From: Vitis vinifera | Lineage: Eukaryota; Streptophyta; Magnoliopsida; Vitales; Vitaceae | Direction: 5' to 3' | DNA: 64,000 nucleotides | Assembly: GCF_030704535.1 (NCBI RefSeq) | Contig: NC_081822.1 | Coordinates: 12,269,001-12,333,000, forward strand | Part shown: positions 46,619 through 58,600 of the stretch, piece by piece | How positions within the stretch are numbered: the stretch's first letter is position 1 | How the letters are laid out: each line of letters begins with the position of its first letter | Made by a program: the position numbers and the translations under genes | The notes under the pieces: model-generated | Seen by the model: the letters and a program-made list of their open reading frames with translations, nothing else | Told to the model about the DNA's origin: nothing | The model's database searches: none

Positions 46619-48311
46619 CAATCACTTCACCATCTGAGTCTGCTGAGCTAATGCTGGAATCTTTATACAAACGTGGAGACACAGGCAAGGAGGTGGAGAC
46701 AGTGGAATCCATGGCACGGCTGGATAAGAGGCGCAATACGGATGTGGGACCTTTATGACAATGCGAGTCTGATTTTGGAGATGAAATCTTTAGAGAAGTT
46801 TTAGGGGAGTCCGTGGAAGAAAAACTTGTCGAAGAAGGTAGTTGACTCCTAATTTTTGGTGGCTGTACTTTTGGCCCCATTTCCTTATAAATGTTCATTT
46901 TCATGCTACTATGAGATACTACTTGATATGTTTTGTCCTCAGAATCCATATAAGCACTATCAGGCTCATAATCTGAATTATCTTCATTTTCCTCAATCGT
47001 TTCCTCCTAATAATAAGAACCATTAAGAAAGCTTTTGTTATTCCAAAAAACAATGTTCTGAGAGGAACATGAAACAACAAATAATTATGCATTTATTGGT
47101 CAAGCTTGTAAATAGCCATGTGAATGCAATGATTCAGTTATCAGCCTTACTTGAAGGTCCCACATAACAGACTCCTCCAGGTTCTGTGAGGATTTGGAAG
47201 TGACATTCAATCTGCTTGAAGCCAAATGTCCAGAAGAATACATATATGAGAGCCTTTATTAAATGAGAACTTGATTTTACTTTTATAAAATCAGCACCAA
47301 AATAACGAACCGCTCAACTAAAAGTTTCCATGATGAAAAGAAAACTTCAAATCAATTACAAGTGGAAACTAACCTGCAAGCTTCTCTTGCATTGTCCTTA
47401 GCTTTAAGAATTAGAGAAAACCCAGCACTCTTAGGTAGAATGGGCCCAAATTTTACATAATCGGGAATTGACCTGCTGACCTCATGCATTGGAGTCATTG
47501 GTGGCTCTGCAATTGGCAACATCGGAATCGCTCTCTTGCTAGTGTTTGAATCAAAGTTCAAGCAATCCATATAATATTTTGAATAAAGCCGTGTATTCTC
47601 ATCCAATGATTCTCCATAAAGTTGCTCCAGCTTTTGCATTTTCTCTGCTTGATCAGGCCTCATGGAAAAGATCAGGGACTCATTAAAGAATTGATCGAAA
47701 TCTGCAGTAAAGGACAAATCAGTGGAATCAGGAATCACTTCCATCACAATCCTGTGCCTTGCTTCTGAATACCACCCAACAATTGAACTCATATGTGGAA
47801 GAAACAGAGCTTTCCAGAGCTCTGGAGCAAAATCAATCCGTGAGAAGAAAGGATCAACAATAAACATCTCGAGAATGTGAAGAACTGAATTGTGAACATT
47901 GTCCCGCAGTCTCCACAGGTAAGAAAGGTTGAGATGGGCCCAAGCAGAGAGGTAGAAATTGGGGACTCCTGCAGTTCTCTGGTCAGAGTTCAACATTGCA
48001 CATACTTGTAACATTTTTTCTGCATGGTCTAATCGTGCAAGCTTAGTTTCCATGTTGGAGGTATTGATAGCTTCTTCAAGGGCATCAATCCCCCAATCCA
48101 AATTTGCCAATACTGCTTGATCAGAGTATCGAACTTCTGTGTCTTTCTCACAGCTTCCATCTTCAGCTGCTAATCTCTCTGCACACTGTTCTTTGTGTTG
48201 GGCTCTCTGTTCTTTATTGATCAACTGATCTTGGATGAAACTTCCAACCGTGGTGACCAGGAATCTAACGATATCCTTTTGGTCCATTGCAAACCTGTAG
48301 TTTCCAGCCAT
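41231..48311 (-). CDS. LIN: LIN/CERBERUS-type U-box and WD40 E3 ubiquitin ligase, 15 coding exons
   Basis: Exons (minus strand): 48311-47374, 47211-47151, 47006-46620, 46500-46415, 46257-44983, 44380-44236, 44093-43836, 43737-43428, 43334-43210, 43125-43006, 42890-42759, 42167-42045, 41972-41862, 41745-41602, 41506-41231. They total 4491 nt, or 1496 residues plus TAA, with GT/AG borders throughout. Residues 1-330 form the conserved LIN N-terminal domain (MAGNYRFAMDQKDIVRFL...). A Ser-rich linker follows. The U-box spans about 518-592 (PPKDFVCPITGQIFSDAVTL, CPITRQPL) and recruits the E2 enzyme. Armadillo-like helices occupy the middle, and WD40 repeats (SGHSDGTIKVWD, SGSLDKTIRVWT) fill the C-terminus from about 1196. 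In legumes LIN/CERBERUS is needed for rhizobial infection-thread growth. An untranslated leader exon probably lies near 49193-49360, with donor TTACA|GTAAGC at 49192. Confidence 0.93.
42449..42639. mobile_element. Small MITE in a LIN intron
   Basis: The ends pair as short inverted repeats: AGAGTGCATTTGGT on the left, and ACCAAACATATTCT on the right, whose reverse complement is AGAATATGTTTGGT. The 191-bp interior is AT-rich and non-coding. No exact target duplication is visible, so the superfamily stays open. It sits in the intron between exons 11 and 12, away from splice sites. Confidence 0.5.
46584..46617. repeat. (GA)n microsatellite in a LIN intron
   Basis: An uninterrupted run of about 16 GA units ends a few bases from the exon 3 donor (46619/46618), which reads GTATGT. 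On the transcript it forms a (TC)n tract right after the 5' splice site, which could affect splicing. Confidence 0.9.
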
Positions 48312-49620
48312 CTTTGGGAAGACAAAGCCAAAATAACAAATTCTTAGTTAATTTTCAAACTTCTGATTTCTAACGCTAGTCATCTAATATTCCCCACTTT
48401 CAATTACAGGAAGTGGAATATTGGCTTACCAAGTATGGTTTCTGGGGCATAACTTTCGTCCATAATATATGAATTTATAGCTAATTACTGGATAATTGAA
48501 TATGCATTTCTCAAACACAAACCAAATTTAATCCCAACTCAGTATACTGAGTGGTGGACAGTCAAATTATTGATTTGATTCCAACTCATAGTAGCCGACC
48601 ACAACACAAATAGTAACCAAATTTCTCGAAGACGACTGTAAATACAATCCTCGCTTTCAGCAGACTGACAAAAGAAGTATAGAAAAACGATATCCCAAAA
48701 CTAAGCCAAATACTCTCCCAATTTTGAAAACCTCTACATTCAGAAATTTAAAATTCTTTTATTTTCCCACATTTTCTCAGCAACCAAATGGAGCATGAGA
48801 GAAGAGGATAAAAATAAAACCCTAGCCTCTGCGTAGAATAAACAACTCTGTGAGAAAACATCAAGAAAGAAAACTGCATAATCACATCAATTCAAAAAGG
48901 GAAACAAAACATTAAATCAATTCAAATAAAAATTTTAAAATTCTTTTCAAGTAAATATCAAGATTTTCTCAAACACCAAAGCCCTTGAAACCACATCAAA
49001 ACACAGAGACATAGCAAATCTATATGGTCAAAAAGCACAGAAACTGAGTGCAAGTCGCTGAGCATTTTTATCTTAAAAAAAATAAACAGATCCTTCATCT
49101 TCCCTTGCAACACAGACGAGCAAAAGATCATAAAGACAGAAACAGACTGAATCGCACAGTGACTGAAAGAGCGGAGAACGATGCTTACTGTAATCTCGTA
49201 ATGGGAGATGGATGATCAATCAGCCACCTACTCATCAGTCTCTCCAGAATACTCCATTGAGATTCAAAATGGAGAGTGAACTCTCTTTTTGAATTGAATT
49301 GTAGAGAGAGAGGACGGCTTTTGGTTTTGGATTGAAGGAGCATGGCCGGCTTTGGATGTTGCCATGTCCAAGCAAACCGTGGACTGAAAATAAATTTTTT
49401 AATACTCCCTCCCTCATTTGAATAATCCATTAATAACGGAGGGAGGAGCATTGCGCTTTTTTGGCCAAGTCTTCTCAATTGTTTCAACTCCAAACAAATC
49501 ACATCGGTTAAAATTCAAAAATGACCAATTTTCCACCTTCCTTCGCCTTGCCTTCACTTTCATTTGGCGGGAAGCATACCCGTCATTACTACATCCCATT
49601 GTTGGGCACCCCCTTCCTTA
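48312..49620 (-). promoter_or_regulatory. LIN leader intron, 5' UTR and promoter
   Basis: The acceptor CCCAAAG lies directly before the ATG at 48311. The matching donor TTACA|GTAAGC at 49192 suggests a leader intron of about 880 bp. Upstream of 49360 the promoter shows no clear TATA box. The overlapping open frames at 49185-49621 lie on this leader and promoter and lack family resemblance. Confidence 0.5.
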
Positions 49621-49624
49621 GTGT

Positions 49625-49627
<3 letters not shown>

Positions 49628-49675
<48 letters not shown>
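49628..49675. repeat. (TA)n microsatellite
   Basis: About 23 uninterrupted AT units. Such tracts are highly polymorphic in plants. Confidence 0.95.
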
Positions 49676-49677
<2 letters not shown>

Positions 49678-49744
49678 GTAATAAATAAATTCACGTACCT
49701 TTACCGGTAAAATTGTTTTTTTTTTTTTTTTTTTAACAAATTAA

Positions 49745-49956
49745 GGTGATGTTTGTAGTATTTTATTTCTATTAAGTATTAAAAAGTAAAAAAAAATTAA
49801 TATATTATTTTTTCTATTAAAAAACAACAACATATTTTAGTTTTTTATACTTAATAAAAAATTTATAATAAATTATAAAAAAAAATAGAAAAACAAACAA
49901 CTTTAATCCTGAAAACAAATTACTTTCAGTAAAAAACCAAAAAAACAAATACCACC
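49745..49956. mobile_element. PIF/Harbinger-type MITE, second family member (212 bp)
   Basis: The left end GGTGATGTTTGTAGTATTTT and right end CAAAAAAACAAATACCACC form inverted repeats related to those at 39038-39314, with TAA directly outside both ends (49742-49744, 49957-49959). The interior shares 'TTTTATTTCTATTAAGTATT'-like sequence with the other copy. It is non-coding and more diverged at the termini. Confidence 0.75.
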
Positions 49957-49959
49957 TAA

Positions 49960-50690
49960 ATGTTTGATAAACAAATTAATACTTTAAAAAATAATTTAAT
50001 AACTTACATAAATTAATATATTTCATAAAATAACTTAATAATATGACTTAAAATAAAAAATAATTTTAAATAATAAATAAAATCAATTAAATTATTTTTA
50101 ACCTCATATTTTTATTTTATCTTTTTACTTTTATTTATCTTAATTGCCTTTACGATCTCCTTTGTTACTTTACTTATAATAATAATTAAGTAATAAATTT
50201 TAAATTAATAATTTAATTATAATTTAACTTAAAATCAATTTAATTTCTTAAATAATAAATATTAAGTTTTACTTAAACCTCACGTTTTTTTTACCTCTTA
50301 ATTATTTTAATCAAAATATCTACGTTCCATTTTGAGTAAATATAAAAGCAGCCGTCTAGTCAAATCTATGTAGCAGATCTCACCACGCCAAGATTATATA
50401 TATATATATATATCCACAGAGTCATTCCTACTACCTCGAAATTGTCCTTTTCTCTTTGTTCTTAATGCTTATTTAGGACAAAATGTCGTTCTCAACTAAG
50501 AATATATACGTATTTTCTAGTAGCTATGACAAAATAACTTCAAGCTGCATTTGAATTTGTCAAAGTACCATAGGATTTCACCAAGAATCAAGCTTCCAGC
50601 CTTCCACCCTCTAGTCTCTACACGCCACAGCAATAGCACCTTTTCTTCATCGTTGTCCACTACTAGTCTAGTTGTAAAAATGAGGAATCA
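49960..50690. other. AT-rich intergenic DNA, no gene supported
   Basis: An isolated TATAAAAG at 50341-50348 followed by 'CAGCCGTC' could be a TATA box, and the next 300 bp are less AT-rich. No convincing reading frame follows. Confidence 0.4.
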
Positions 50691-50990
50691 TCGTAGTGGG
50701 CCTCGTATTCAGGCTTAAGTTTTTAGCTGGGCCCATATTATGCAAAGCCCAGTATTGGGCCGTTTAAGTTTGGGCAGTGCAAAGGCCGTCCATATAGAGA
50801 GGAGAGGGATAGCCGACGCAGGAGTTGCGGTGTGGGCCATGATAATGGCCGAGTTAAAGGCGCCATTAGCGTAATGGCAGACCGCTGGATATCACTCAAT
50901 ATCGAATTTGACGTCCAACAGTGATATAAATTCGAAAGAAGCAGGAAGTTGCTTAAGAATTTTATGCAGGGCAAGTGTATGTCTCATGGA
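50691..50990. other. GC-richer island with several TGGGCC/GGGCCC motifs
   Basis: Within ~150 bp there are GCTGGGCCCATA (50728-50739), a reversed site near 50748 (AAAGCCCAG), TTGGGCCG (50755-50762) and TGGGCCAT (50834-50841). These are site-II-like promoter elements of plant housekeeping genes. No coding exon or structured RNA could be assigned nearby. The minus-strand open frame at 50738-50974 overlaps the motifs and is unlike known proteins. Confidence 0.35.
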
Positions 50991-51731
50991 TGCGATTTCT
51001 GTTTAGTTATCGCAAAACAGTGTTCGAGAATAATCTTCTCGTATTTCATAACAGTAAATATATTTTTTAAATTAGGAGAAAATTACTATTAATTGTTTTT
51101 AAGAAACATGTCTTATATTTCTATAAATGCATTTTTTTTAATTTAATAAAATATGATATTTTCATTCTGACTTTAAAATTTTAATATAATTTAATTTGAC
51201 TTAAAGTTAAATAAAATTAAATGTCATTAAGTAAGTGTTTGATAAATCAATTTAATAATTTAAAATAATAAATATTAATTTTATCAAATATCTCTTAAAT
51301 TTCTAAATTAATTTATTTTTATTGGTGTCTAAATGTTATTAAATGTTAAGTTATTTATTTTTATTCATATTTAAACGTGGATTGTTGTTTTTACCTATGT
51401 TATAATTATTATATTGATTTTTGATTTTAAAATTATTAATCCTAAAATAATAATAATTTAACATATTTTCAAATATCCTAAAATATCAAAATTTATTTTT
51501 ATGATAAAAAAAATGATAATCATTAATTTGTTAAGATATTATAGGTTACCAAATGATAGTAAAATCAGTTACTCTACTGATTGATTTTTAGATTAAATTC
51601 TTAAACTTGATCTAATAAGTGACATCATAATAAGTCGGTATTTCCTTGAATTTGAGATAGGTGGTAATTTGTTTTACTTTTGTTGGATTTATTTTTTTTT
51701 ATTAATTTCTTATCCAAATTAAATTATTTTA
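50991..51731. other. AT-rich spacer, no gene seen
   Basis: Nothing with coding or RNA-gene structure is visible. Confidence 0.5.
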
Positions 51732-53195
51732 GGGGGTGTTTGGTATGATAACGGGTAATGAGAATAGACGTCTCATTCCTTCCCACCTTCATTCTCATGT
51801 TTAACAAATTTTATGAAAGTATAAATAGTATAAAAAAAATTATGGAAAAAGTGGATTTTGATTCACTAATATGAAAATATAGTTTAAAAAAAACTTCAAC
51901 TTTTTTAAATTATTATTGTCTTCATTTATTTAAAATACATGCATTTTTTAATAAGTCATATAATTATTCCCCAAAATATTATTTTACTTATCATGTTATC
52001 AATAAAAATTGACAACTAAACTCCTTCAAGTAAATATTTTTATTCATTTTAGATATGTTTATTATTATTATTATTATTATTATTAGTAATCGTCTTAACT
52101 CCATTTTTAATCCATATGGAATTATGGATGACCTGATATCTTGGTTTTTTATTTTTAGTAACCATGAGAAAATGTGAACATAGAAAAAGTGCAAACGCAA
52201 GACAGGAATTGGAAACAATTTGCACAAACTACTAAAGTGACAACAAATTATTAGAGTTATAAACAAAAGGGGAATGTTACATAACATGCTAAGACAATTT
52301 TTTTTTTCTTTCTTTTCAAACATTCTTGGCTACCAATAATCACATCAAGAATTTTACATGAAATTTTTTTAAAAACAACAATATATTACCTTTTATTCGT
52401 ATATAAATCTTTTGAATTGAAGGTAAAGTTTAAAAACAAATAAAATGTTCAAATAACTAGAATCCTTGAAATTAACCTCAACTTGCTATAGTGGAAAAAA
52501 TTCTAAAGAGATCAATGAGAAAAACCATAGACATTATTCTCAATAAAACTTAAATTCATCTACAGTTTACCAAGATTCACTACTTCTAATGTCAACACTC
52601 TTCAAACTACCTCACTTTTGCTATGTGATGTTTGTTTATGAAAAAAAAAGTTTCAAATAATAATAATAAAACATATCTAAAATGAAGAAAAATATTTAAG
52701 TATCTAAAATTTGTCAATTGGTGTCGATGACATTATAATTTATAAGTAAAATGGGCATTTTAGGAAATAATTATTTGACTTATTAAATAATGTATTTCAA
52801 ATTATTTTTAAATAGATGAAAATAACAATAATTTAAAAAACTTGGGGTTATTTTTTTTCATATATTTTCATATTAGTGAATCAAAATTCATTTTTCCCAC
52901 AAATTATGCCGATATAAATCAAATCACACTTATGAGTAGCACTTCAATTTTTCGCAAGTTGGTGATATTTTGTTTCATAAGAAAATATAAAATAATATAA
53001 AATGACTATTTTACCCTTCGATTTTATTCATTGGATGTCTCATCATCTCATAACAAGTCCATTTTTTTAATCTTATTATTTAGTAACAAAAAACCTTTCA
53101 AAGTTTATTTTTTAAAATGAAAAAAAAAAACTATGTGTAAGAGTATTATTGTCAATTTATTTATTTTCCATTATCATTCTTATTATTACCAAATA
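51732..53195. mobile_element. Fold-back element with long inverted arms
   Basis: The segment 51840-52075 is the inverse complement of 52645-52900. Shared phrases read on both arms are 'TTTTGATTCACTAATATGAA', 'TTTAATAAGTCA.ATAATTAT' and 'TTCATTTTAGATATGTTTATTATTATT'. The outer ends also pair: GTGTTTGGTATGATAAC on the left, and ATTATTACCAAATA on the right. The centre (~52080-52640) is unique. No transposase frame is seen. This resembles long-TIR fold-back elements of the MULE or hAT type; the target duplication is unclear. Confidence 0.6.
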
Positions 53196-53821
53196 TTAAA
53201 ATAAAAACAAATAATCATTCTTATCTTGAATTCTTTAATTAAAATACTAAAAATAAAAAAAACATACTTTAATCATATTCAATTATAAAAATGATAAATT
53301 AAAAACCAAAAGTTCTAAAAGTATCTTAAACCATAACTCATAAAATAAGTGGCTAAAAATATTTATAAATTTAAAAAAAATATAAAAAAAAAAATGTAAA
53401 GACTACAAATATAAAAATAAATGTAAAGACTACAAATATAAAAATAAAGGGATAATTTAAAATAAAATAAAACATTTTAGAAAATAAATTTAGATACGTG
53501 GACCGTCAGATACAGCTAACTCGAATCAATCAGGTCAACAGTAGCATCCAATGAAATCATTAGCACAACTGTAACATCTAAAATCATAAATAAATTAGAG
53601 CACATAACATGGATCCGTCGAATGGTTTTAAAAATGAAAAATAAAGGGAAACGATCACCTCACATGAAAATCTTTCTTATCTAATAATCTAATATTCATT
53701 ATTAAAATATTTAATTTTCTTATTTCTTGATATTTAAACATTACATAAACTCAATTAAATATCAATGACAATCAACTAAAAAAACAAAATTAATAAGAAG
53801 ATAAAAATAAATCAAAATACT
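53196..53821. other. AT-rich spacer with a small tandem duplication
   Basis: A ~29-bp unit 'AAATGTAAAGACTACAAATA' plus 'TAAAAATA' is duplicated at about 53393-53450. No gene is seen. Confidence 0.5.
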
Positions 53822-54287
53822 AAAATAGTATAAGATATTAGTTTCACTTTATATTTCAACGTTTCATTATTAATATATAAAAATAAGCTAGGAGTGGAAA
53901 AATAGATATAAAAATAAAAATAAAAATAAATAAAAATAGTAAAAAATATTATATATTAATATCATAAATAATAGTATCTGAGTTATAAGTCAAATTGATT
54001 TATGGTCGAGAATTGAATGGTATAAAGTCTAATAAAGGATAACACAACTTTGAAAATAGTATAAGATATTAGTTTCGTTTTTTATTTCATCGTTACATTA
54101 ATAATATATGAAAATATATTAAGTCAAGTGAAATAAAAAGATGTAAAAGTAAAAATAAAAATAAATAAAAATAGTAAAAAATATTATACAATAATATCAT
54201 AAATAATAATATATGAGTTATAATTCAAATTAATTCATGATCGAGAATTGAATGATATAAAGTCTAATTAAGTACAACACAATTTTG
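53822..54287. repeat. Tandem duplication, two copies of ~231 bp
   Basis: Both units begin AAAATAGTATAAGATATTAG (53822 and 54053) and share 'AATAAATAAAAATAGTAAAA' and 'TCGAGAATTGAATG.TATAAA'. The copies differ by many substitutions. No open frame. Confidence 0.85.
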
Positions 54288-54938
54288 AAAAACATTTTAT
54301 AACAATAGTTTTCATTTATTGCATTTACATTGAAAAAATAATGAAAATAATTAAATTATATTTATTAATTATTTTTTTCGTACCAAAAAATTTATATTTA
54401 TTTAACTATAAAAAAATAGTTTTCATTATTATTATTTTTTTCTTCCCATAATACCTTTTAACAGCCGAACATAAGTGGTGGGCTAGATAATTAGAGAAGA
54501 ACATCATAAAGGGTGAAACCATTAATTTAATTCAAATGAAATGTGAGGCCCTGAGGGCCTAAGGCCCAGATGATTCTATTAATTTGGTCGTTTTATTTTA
54601 ATAATAATATAAGTTGTATAACAAGATTTCAAATTGTATAAGAAATACGATACGAGACTTTAGAGGATAGAACCCCGTTGATATATATTGTTGTCGCTTT
54701 CCTCCACGTGGATTGTGGAACTCGAATTATGTCGCTTTTGTTAACCATGGTTAACACCTGGAGTACGTCTAACCACACCTTGAAGTAGATCGTGACGCGT
54801 GTCAGATATCAACGGCCAAGATCCAAAGCAAGAAGATATTCGAGAAGCAATGACTCTATTTATCACCGCGTCCCACGCCTAACCCTAACGTCAGTCCTGA
54901 GTCGTCCTTATCCTTGACGTGAATTCACTGAGTCTGCG
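54288..54938 (+). promoter_or_regulatory. Promoter and 5' UTR of the cyclophilin gene
   Basis: A perfect G-box CCACGTGG lies at 54704-54711 and CTATTTAT at 54855-54862 may act as TATA box. AACCCTAACG just upstream of the coding region (54880-54890) resembles a telo-box, common in genes for highly expressed housekeeping proteins. The first ~350 bp are AT-rich spacer. Confidence 0.5.
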
Positions 54939-55457
54939 ATGGCAAACCCTAAGGTCTTCTTTGACATGTCCGTCGGCGGTGTGCCTGCCGGTCGGATCGT
55001 GATGGAGCTTTTCGCCGACACCACTCCCCGCACTGCTGAAAACTTCCGAGCACTCTGCACCGGCGAGAAGGGAACCGGCCGCAGCGGAAAGCCTCTGCAC
55101 TACAAGGGATCTAAGTTCCACCGGGTCATCCCCGGGTTCATGTGCCAGGGAGGCGATTTCACCGCCGGAAACGGTACTGGTGGCGAATCGATCTATGGAT
55201 CTAAGTTCGCCGACGAGAACTTCATCCACAAGCACACTGGCCCGGGAATACTATCCATGGCAAACGCTGGTCCCGGAACCAATGGATCACAGTTTTTCAT
55301 CTGTACAGCCAAGACCTCGTGGCTTGATGGTAAGCACGTGGTGTTTGGGAAGGTGATTGAAGGGCTGGATGTGGTGAAAGCCATTGAGAAGGTCGGATCT
55401 TCGTCTGGATCCACCGCCAAGGCTGTTGTGGTCAGTGACTGCGGGCAGCTTAGTTGA
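54939..55457 (+). CDS. CYP: Cytosolic cyclophilin A-type peptidyl-prolyl isomerase, 172 aa, intronless
   Basis: Cyclophilins catalyse cis-trans isomerisation of peptide bonds before proline and bind cyclosporin A. The single exon encodes a one-domain protein with no signal peptide, so it should be cytosolic. Active-site residues are all present: Arg62 and Phe67 in [15 protein letters not shown], Gln70, Phe120, Trp128 and His133. The plant-specific loop insertion RSGKPLH (residues 48-54) and the redox-linked Cys40 and Cys168 are also present. The start [10 protein letters not shown] and the 172-residue length match plant cytosolic CYP18/19 proteins, whose genes are likewise intronless. GC content and codon use are much higher than in the flanks, as expected for a highly expressed gene. 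Confidence 0.97.
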   Translation: MANPKVFFDMSVGGVPAGRIVMELFADTTPRTAENFRALCTGEKGTGRSGKPLHYKGSKFHRVIPGFMCQGGDFTAGNGTGGESIYGSKFADENFIHKHTGPGILSMANAGPGTNGSQFFICTAKTSWLDGKHVVFGKVIEGLDVVKAIEKVGSSSGSTAKAVVVSDCGQLS

Positions 55458-55690
55458 ATGACTCCTGTGATCTATGAGCCTCGATCTTTACTTTGTCATG
55501 TTAGGGTTTGGTGCTTTTTATCTTTTTTTTTTTCATCTTTTCTTGAAGGGTATGCAGTGATTTCGGATCGCTTGTTCCGTGAAGAGAGGGAAGGAGAGGC
55601 TTTATTTGAATAAGCTAGGTTTTGTTACCTACCTACCGTCTTGTTATGCTATGATATGAACCTTCTATCACTCTAAAAAGTGTTTTTATC
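55458..55690 (+). other. Cyclophilin 3' UTR
   Basis: The sequence stays less AT-rich until about 55680. The poly-A site cannot be fixed. Confidence 0.4.
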
Positions 55691-58600
55691 CTCTGTTTGG
55701 CTGTCGGTGAAAACGAAGGAAATCACATTCCTTTTTAAGACGAGCTCCATTTTCACTCACTAGCATGTCTTTCCTCTCAAACTTTTGCCTGGATCCAAAT
55801 CATATGCCACCAATCTCAAACGTTGACATTAGAAGACAGTATACAATTTAGCAATATACATGTATCACTAGACACATGACAATATGGAGATCCATAAAGT
55901 AAAATTAGCGGAATCTGATTTATATATGGGAAAGATGTTCAACTCGTTGGATGAAGACAAAACAACGAAAATTTTCGGTACTTCCTAAAAAGGGATAATC
56001 GCCGATACATTGGACTTGGAGGGTTTTTTATATTTTTATAACAAAAACAGGAAAATGAAATTAGTGAATTAGCCTATTGGTTGATAAAATACGTTCTGGA
56101 AACGATATTATGTTATTTTATCGAGGACGGAAAAATGATCGGAAAAACTACCTGGGCGGTTTCAAACTGCAATTTTTCATCATCTAAAAAAAAATAAAAG
56201 AGCAGATATTTCATGGATAAGAATGAAAATGTTTTCCGAGTTTGTTTGGTAGAATAAATAAATTGGTGTTAATAAAAAATCGATAATGAGAAGTTTTCTT
56301 CATCTATTTTACAAAAAATAAAACATTAAAATAATCAGTCTATAAAGTTGAAAAAAATTCATTTTCTTTATCCTATTTATCAAATGTTTTGGCAATTCCT
56401 GTTGGGAAGATGAATAAAAAAAAAAAAATTGGGACAATTGTGTTTTGGATCAAGACCCAAAAATTAAGTTTTGATCTATATAAGTTCATCATTTAAGCCT
56501 AAGACTCAAATGGAGTATGAAAATTAAGAAAAATGATATGAATTTTTTATATTTTCGAAAATAACCTTTTCTTATAATAAAAAAAAATTAATTTAAATTT
56601 TATTCATTTTGTAAATCTCAATAAAATTCAATATAATTTGGTAATTTGGAAAAACATGCTCACTTTTCCAAAAAAATAAAAATAAATTATTATTTAAAAA
56701 TCAAACTTATTAGAATGTATATATTTTAAAAATTGTGTATATAAAAAATAAATTAAAATATGCCTTTTTTTTAATGATATATTTTTAGAATATATTTTAA
56801 AAAAATCAATTTTTTAAAAATAATAAATTTTTTGAATAATTATTAAAAAATATTTAAGATCAAACAGTTTATCAAATATTATGGTAAGAAAATAGTTTTA
56901 AATGATATCTTGATCTCTTTATATTTTATATCCTTCTTGTCAATTATATAATTTATATGAATCAAAATTTAATTTTTAGATCCAACTAGGTTCAAAACAC
57001 AATAATCCTAAAAAAAATTCGAATAAAAAATTTGAATAAGAGCTTTGAATTTTTGTTCATCCCCTATTAATATCTCGAGTTTATAGTGATAACTTGGTAT
57101 GTTCACTGTGAACTAAAATATGTCTATGATCAACTAATTGACGGGCTCAATGAATAGTCAAAGCCATACATGTTTCAAGGAATTGGACTAGAACTTAACA
57201 TGTTGCCCTTTTGGCTTTTCAGGCAATACAAACATGGTTAATTAATTGACGTTCCGTAAGATTGGTGTTTTGTAAGACCATAGTGAAAACACCATTTTTG
57301 TTTTTCTTCGCCATTTTTTTCTTCCACATAAAAATTTACTTTTCCAAATAATATCCATAGTCAATGTTTATTAATTTAAAAAGCCAATCTTAAACTAAAA
57401 AATAAAGTCAATTATCTTTTGAAATTCATAAATCAAAACTAATCTAGAATCAATGCTTAAATTTTGGAGTTTATTAAGGAGTTTATAAATTTTAAAAATA
57501 ATTTAAAATTTAAAAAAGATCAAATAGAAGATTTATGACTTTAGTTTATTTATCCTAGTAGTTTTTTATTATTAGGATTTGTCCACATATTTTAAAGAAC
57601 TATAAAGATAATTGAATAATCTATTTGATCTTTAAATATAATTTAAGGTTGACATTATTTTAAAAAGATATAAAATAAAATAAAATAAAGAAAAGTGTGA
57701 AAGGTATAGAAATAATTTTTATAATTTATTCTTTTATTTTTAGATTATTTAATTAAAAAGGTTATTGAAAATCTAAATTTAAAAATAGATAATTTTTTTT
57801 AAATAAAAATAATATTTTATTTTAATAAAAAATGTTTATGTTAATAATGAAATAGACTACATTTATAAATTTAAAAATTATTTCATCCTTTTAATCAATT
57901 AATTTTTATTTTTTAAAAATTTTCGGCCATCAAATCATATATTCATATCATAAGAAGGAATTTTATTTGCCTCGTTTAGGGGTAACCAAAGTATCTTGGA
58001 AAGTTTTGTCTCGTCAAATAATAACCAGAGGGACGTTGATGGATGCAAAACCGCCCTTGAAAATTGACAGAAACAATGGCGGTCCAAAGTTATCTAAATG
58101 TGCCGACCACTTTTTGTTTTTATTTTTTTGTGCCTTTTGCAATCACCAGAGAATAGTCTGCCTGCTCTTTCATTTTCCTCGACAGCTTCGACCCATTGTT
58201 CAAAACTATCTCAAATTCCTTTTTTTAGCCGATTTGTGATTTTCCCAAGTATAAGATCGTGAAATTTCTTATAAATATATAGATATATTTAATAATTATA
58301 TAATTTATTTATTTTTATATGAAATATTTTATATAGGAAGGGATGTTGAGTGAAAGAGAACATCTTTTTTTTAGCATAATCACAGCGGGAGATTTGAAAG
58401 CAACGTAATGTTTTAAACAATAATCAAGATTTGTCTTATTTTCTTAATACATGTTTTATTAATTAATATATGCTTTATGCTATTTCTATTATTTTTCTTC
58501 TCGTGGAAGGCCTACAGGAAATGGAATGCTTTATAGCATGTTGCTTGTCATGAAAACAACTATTTTTTTAAATATTTTTAAATGTATTTTGAAAATAAAT

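Noticed and set aside
50738-50974. 78-codon minus-strand open frame
   Set aside because: It overlaps site-II motifs, has no domain resemblance and no splice or UTR context.
57967-58239. 90-codon plus-strand open frame
   Set aside because: It lacks motifs, its C-terminus reflects T-rich DNA, and there is no supporting promoter or homolog that I recognise.
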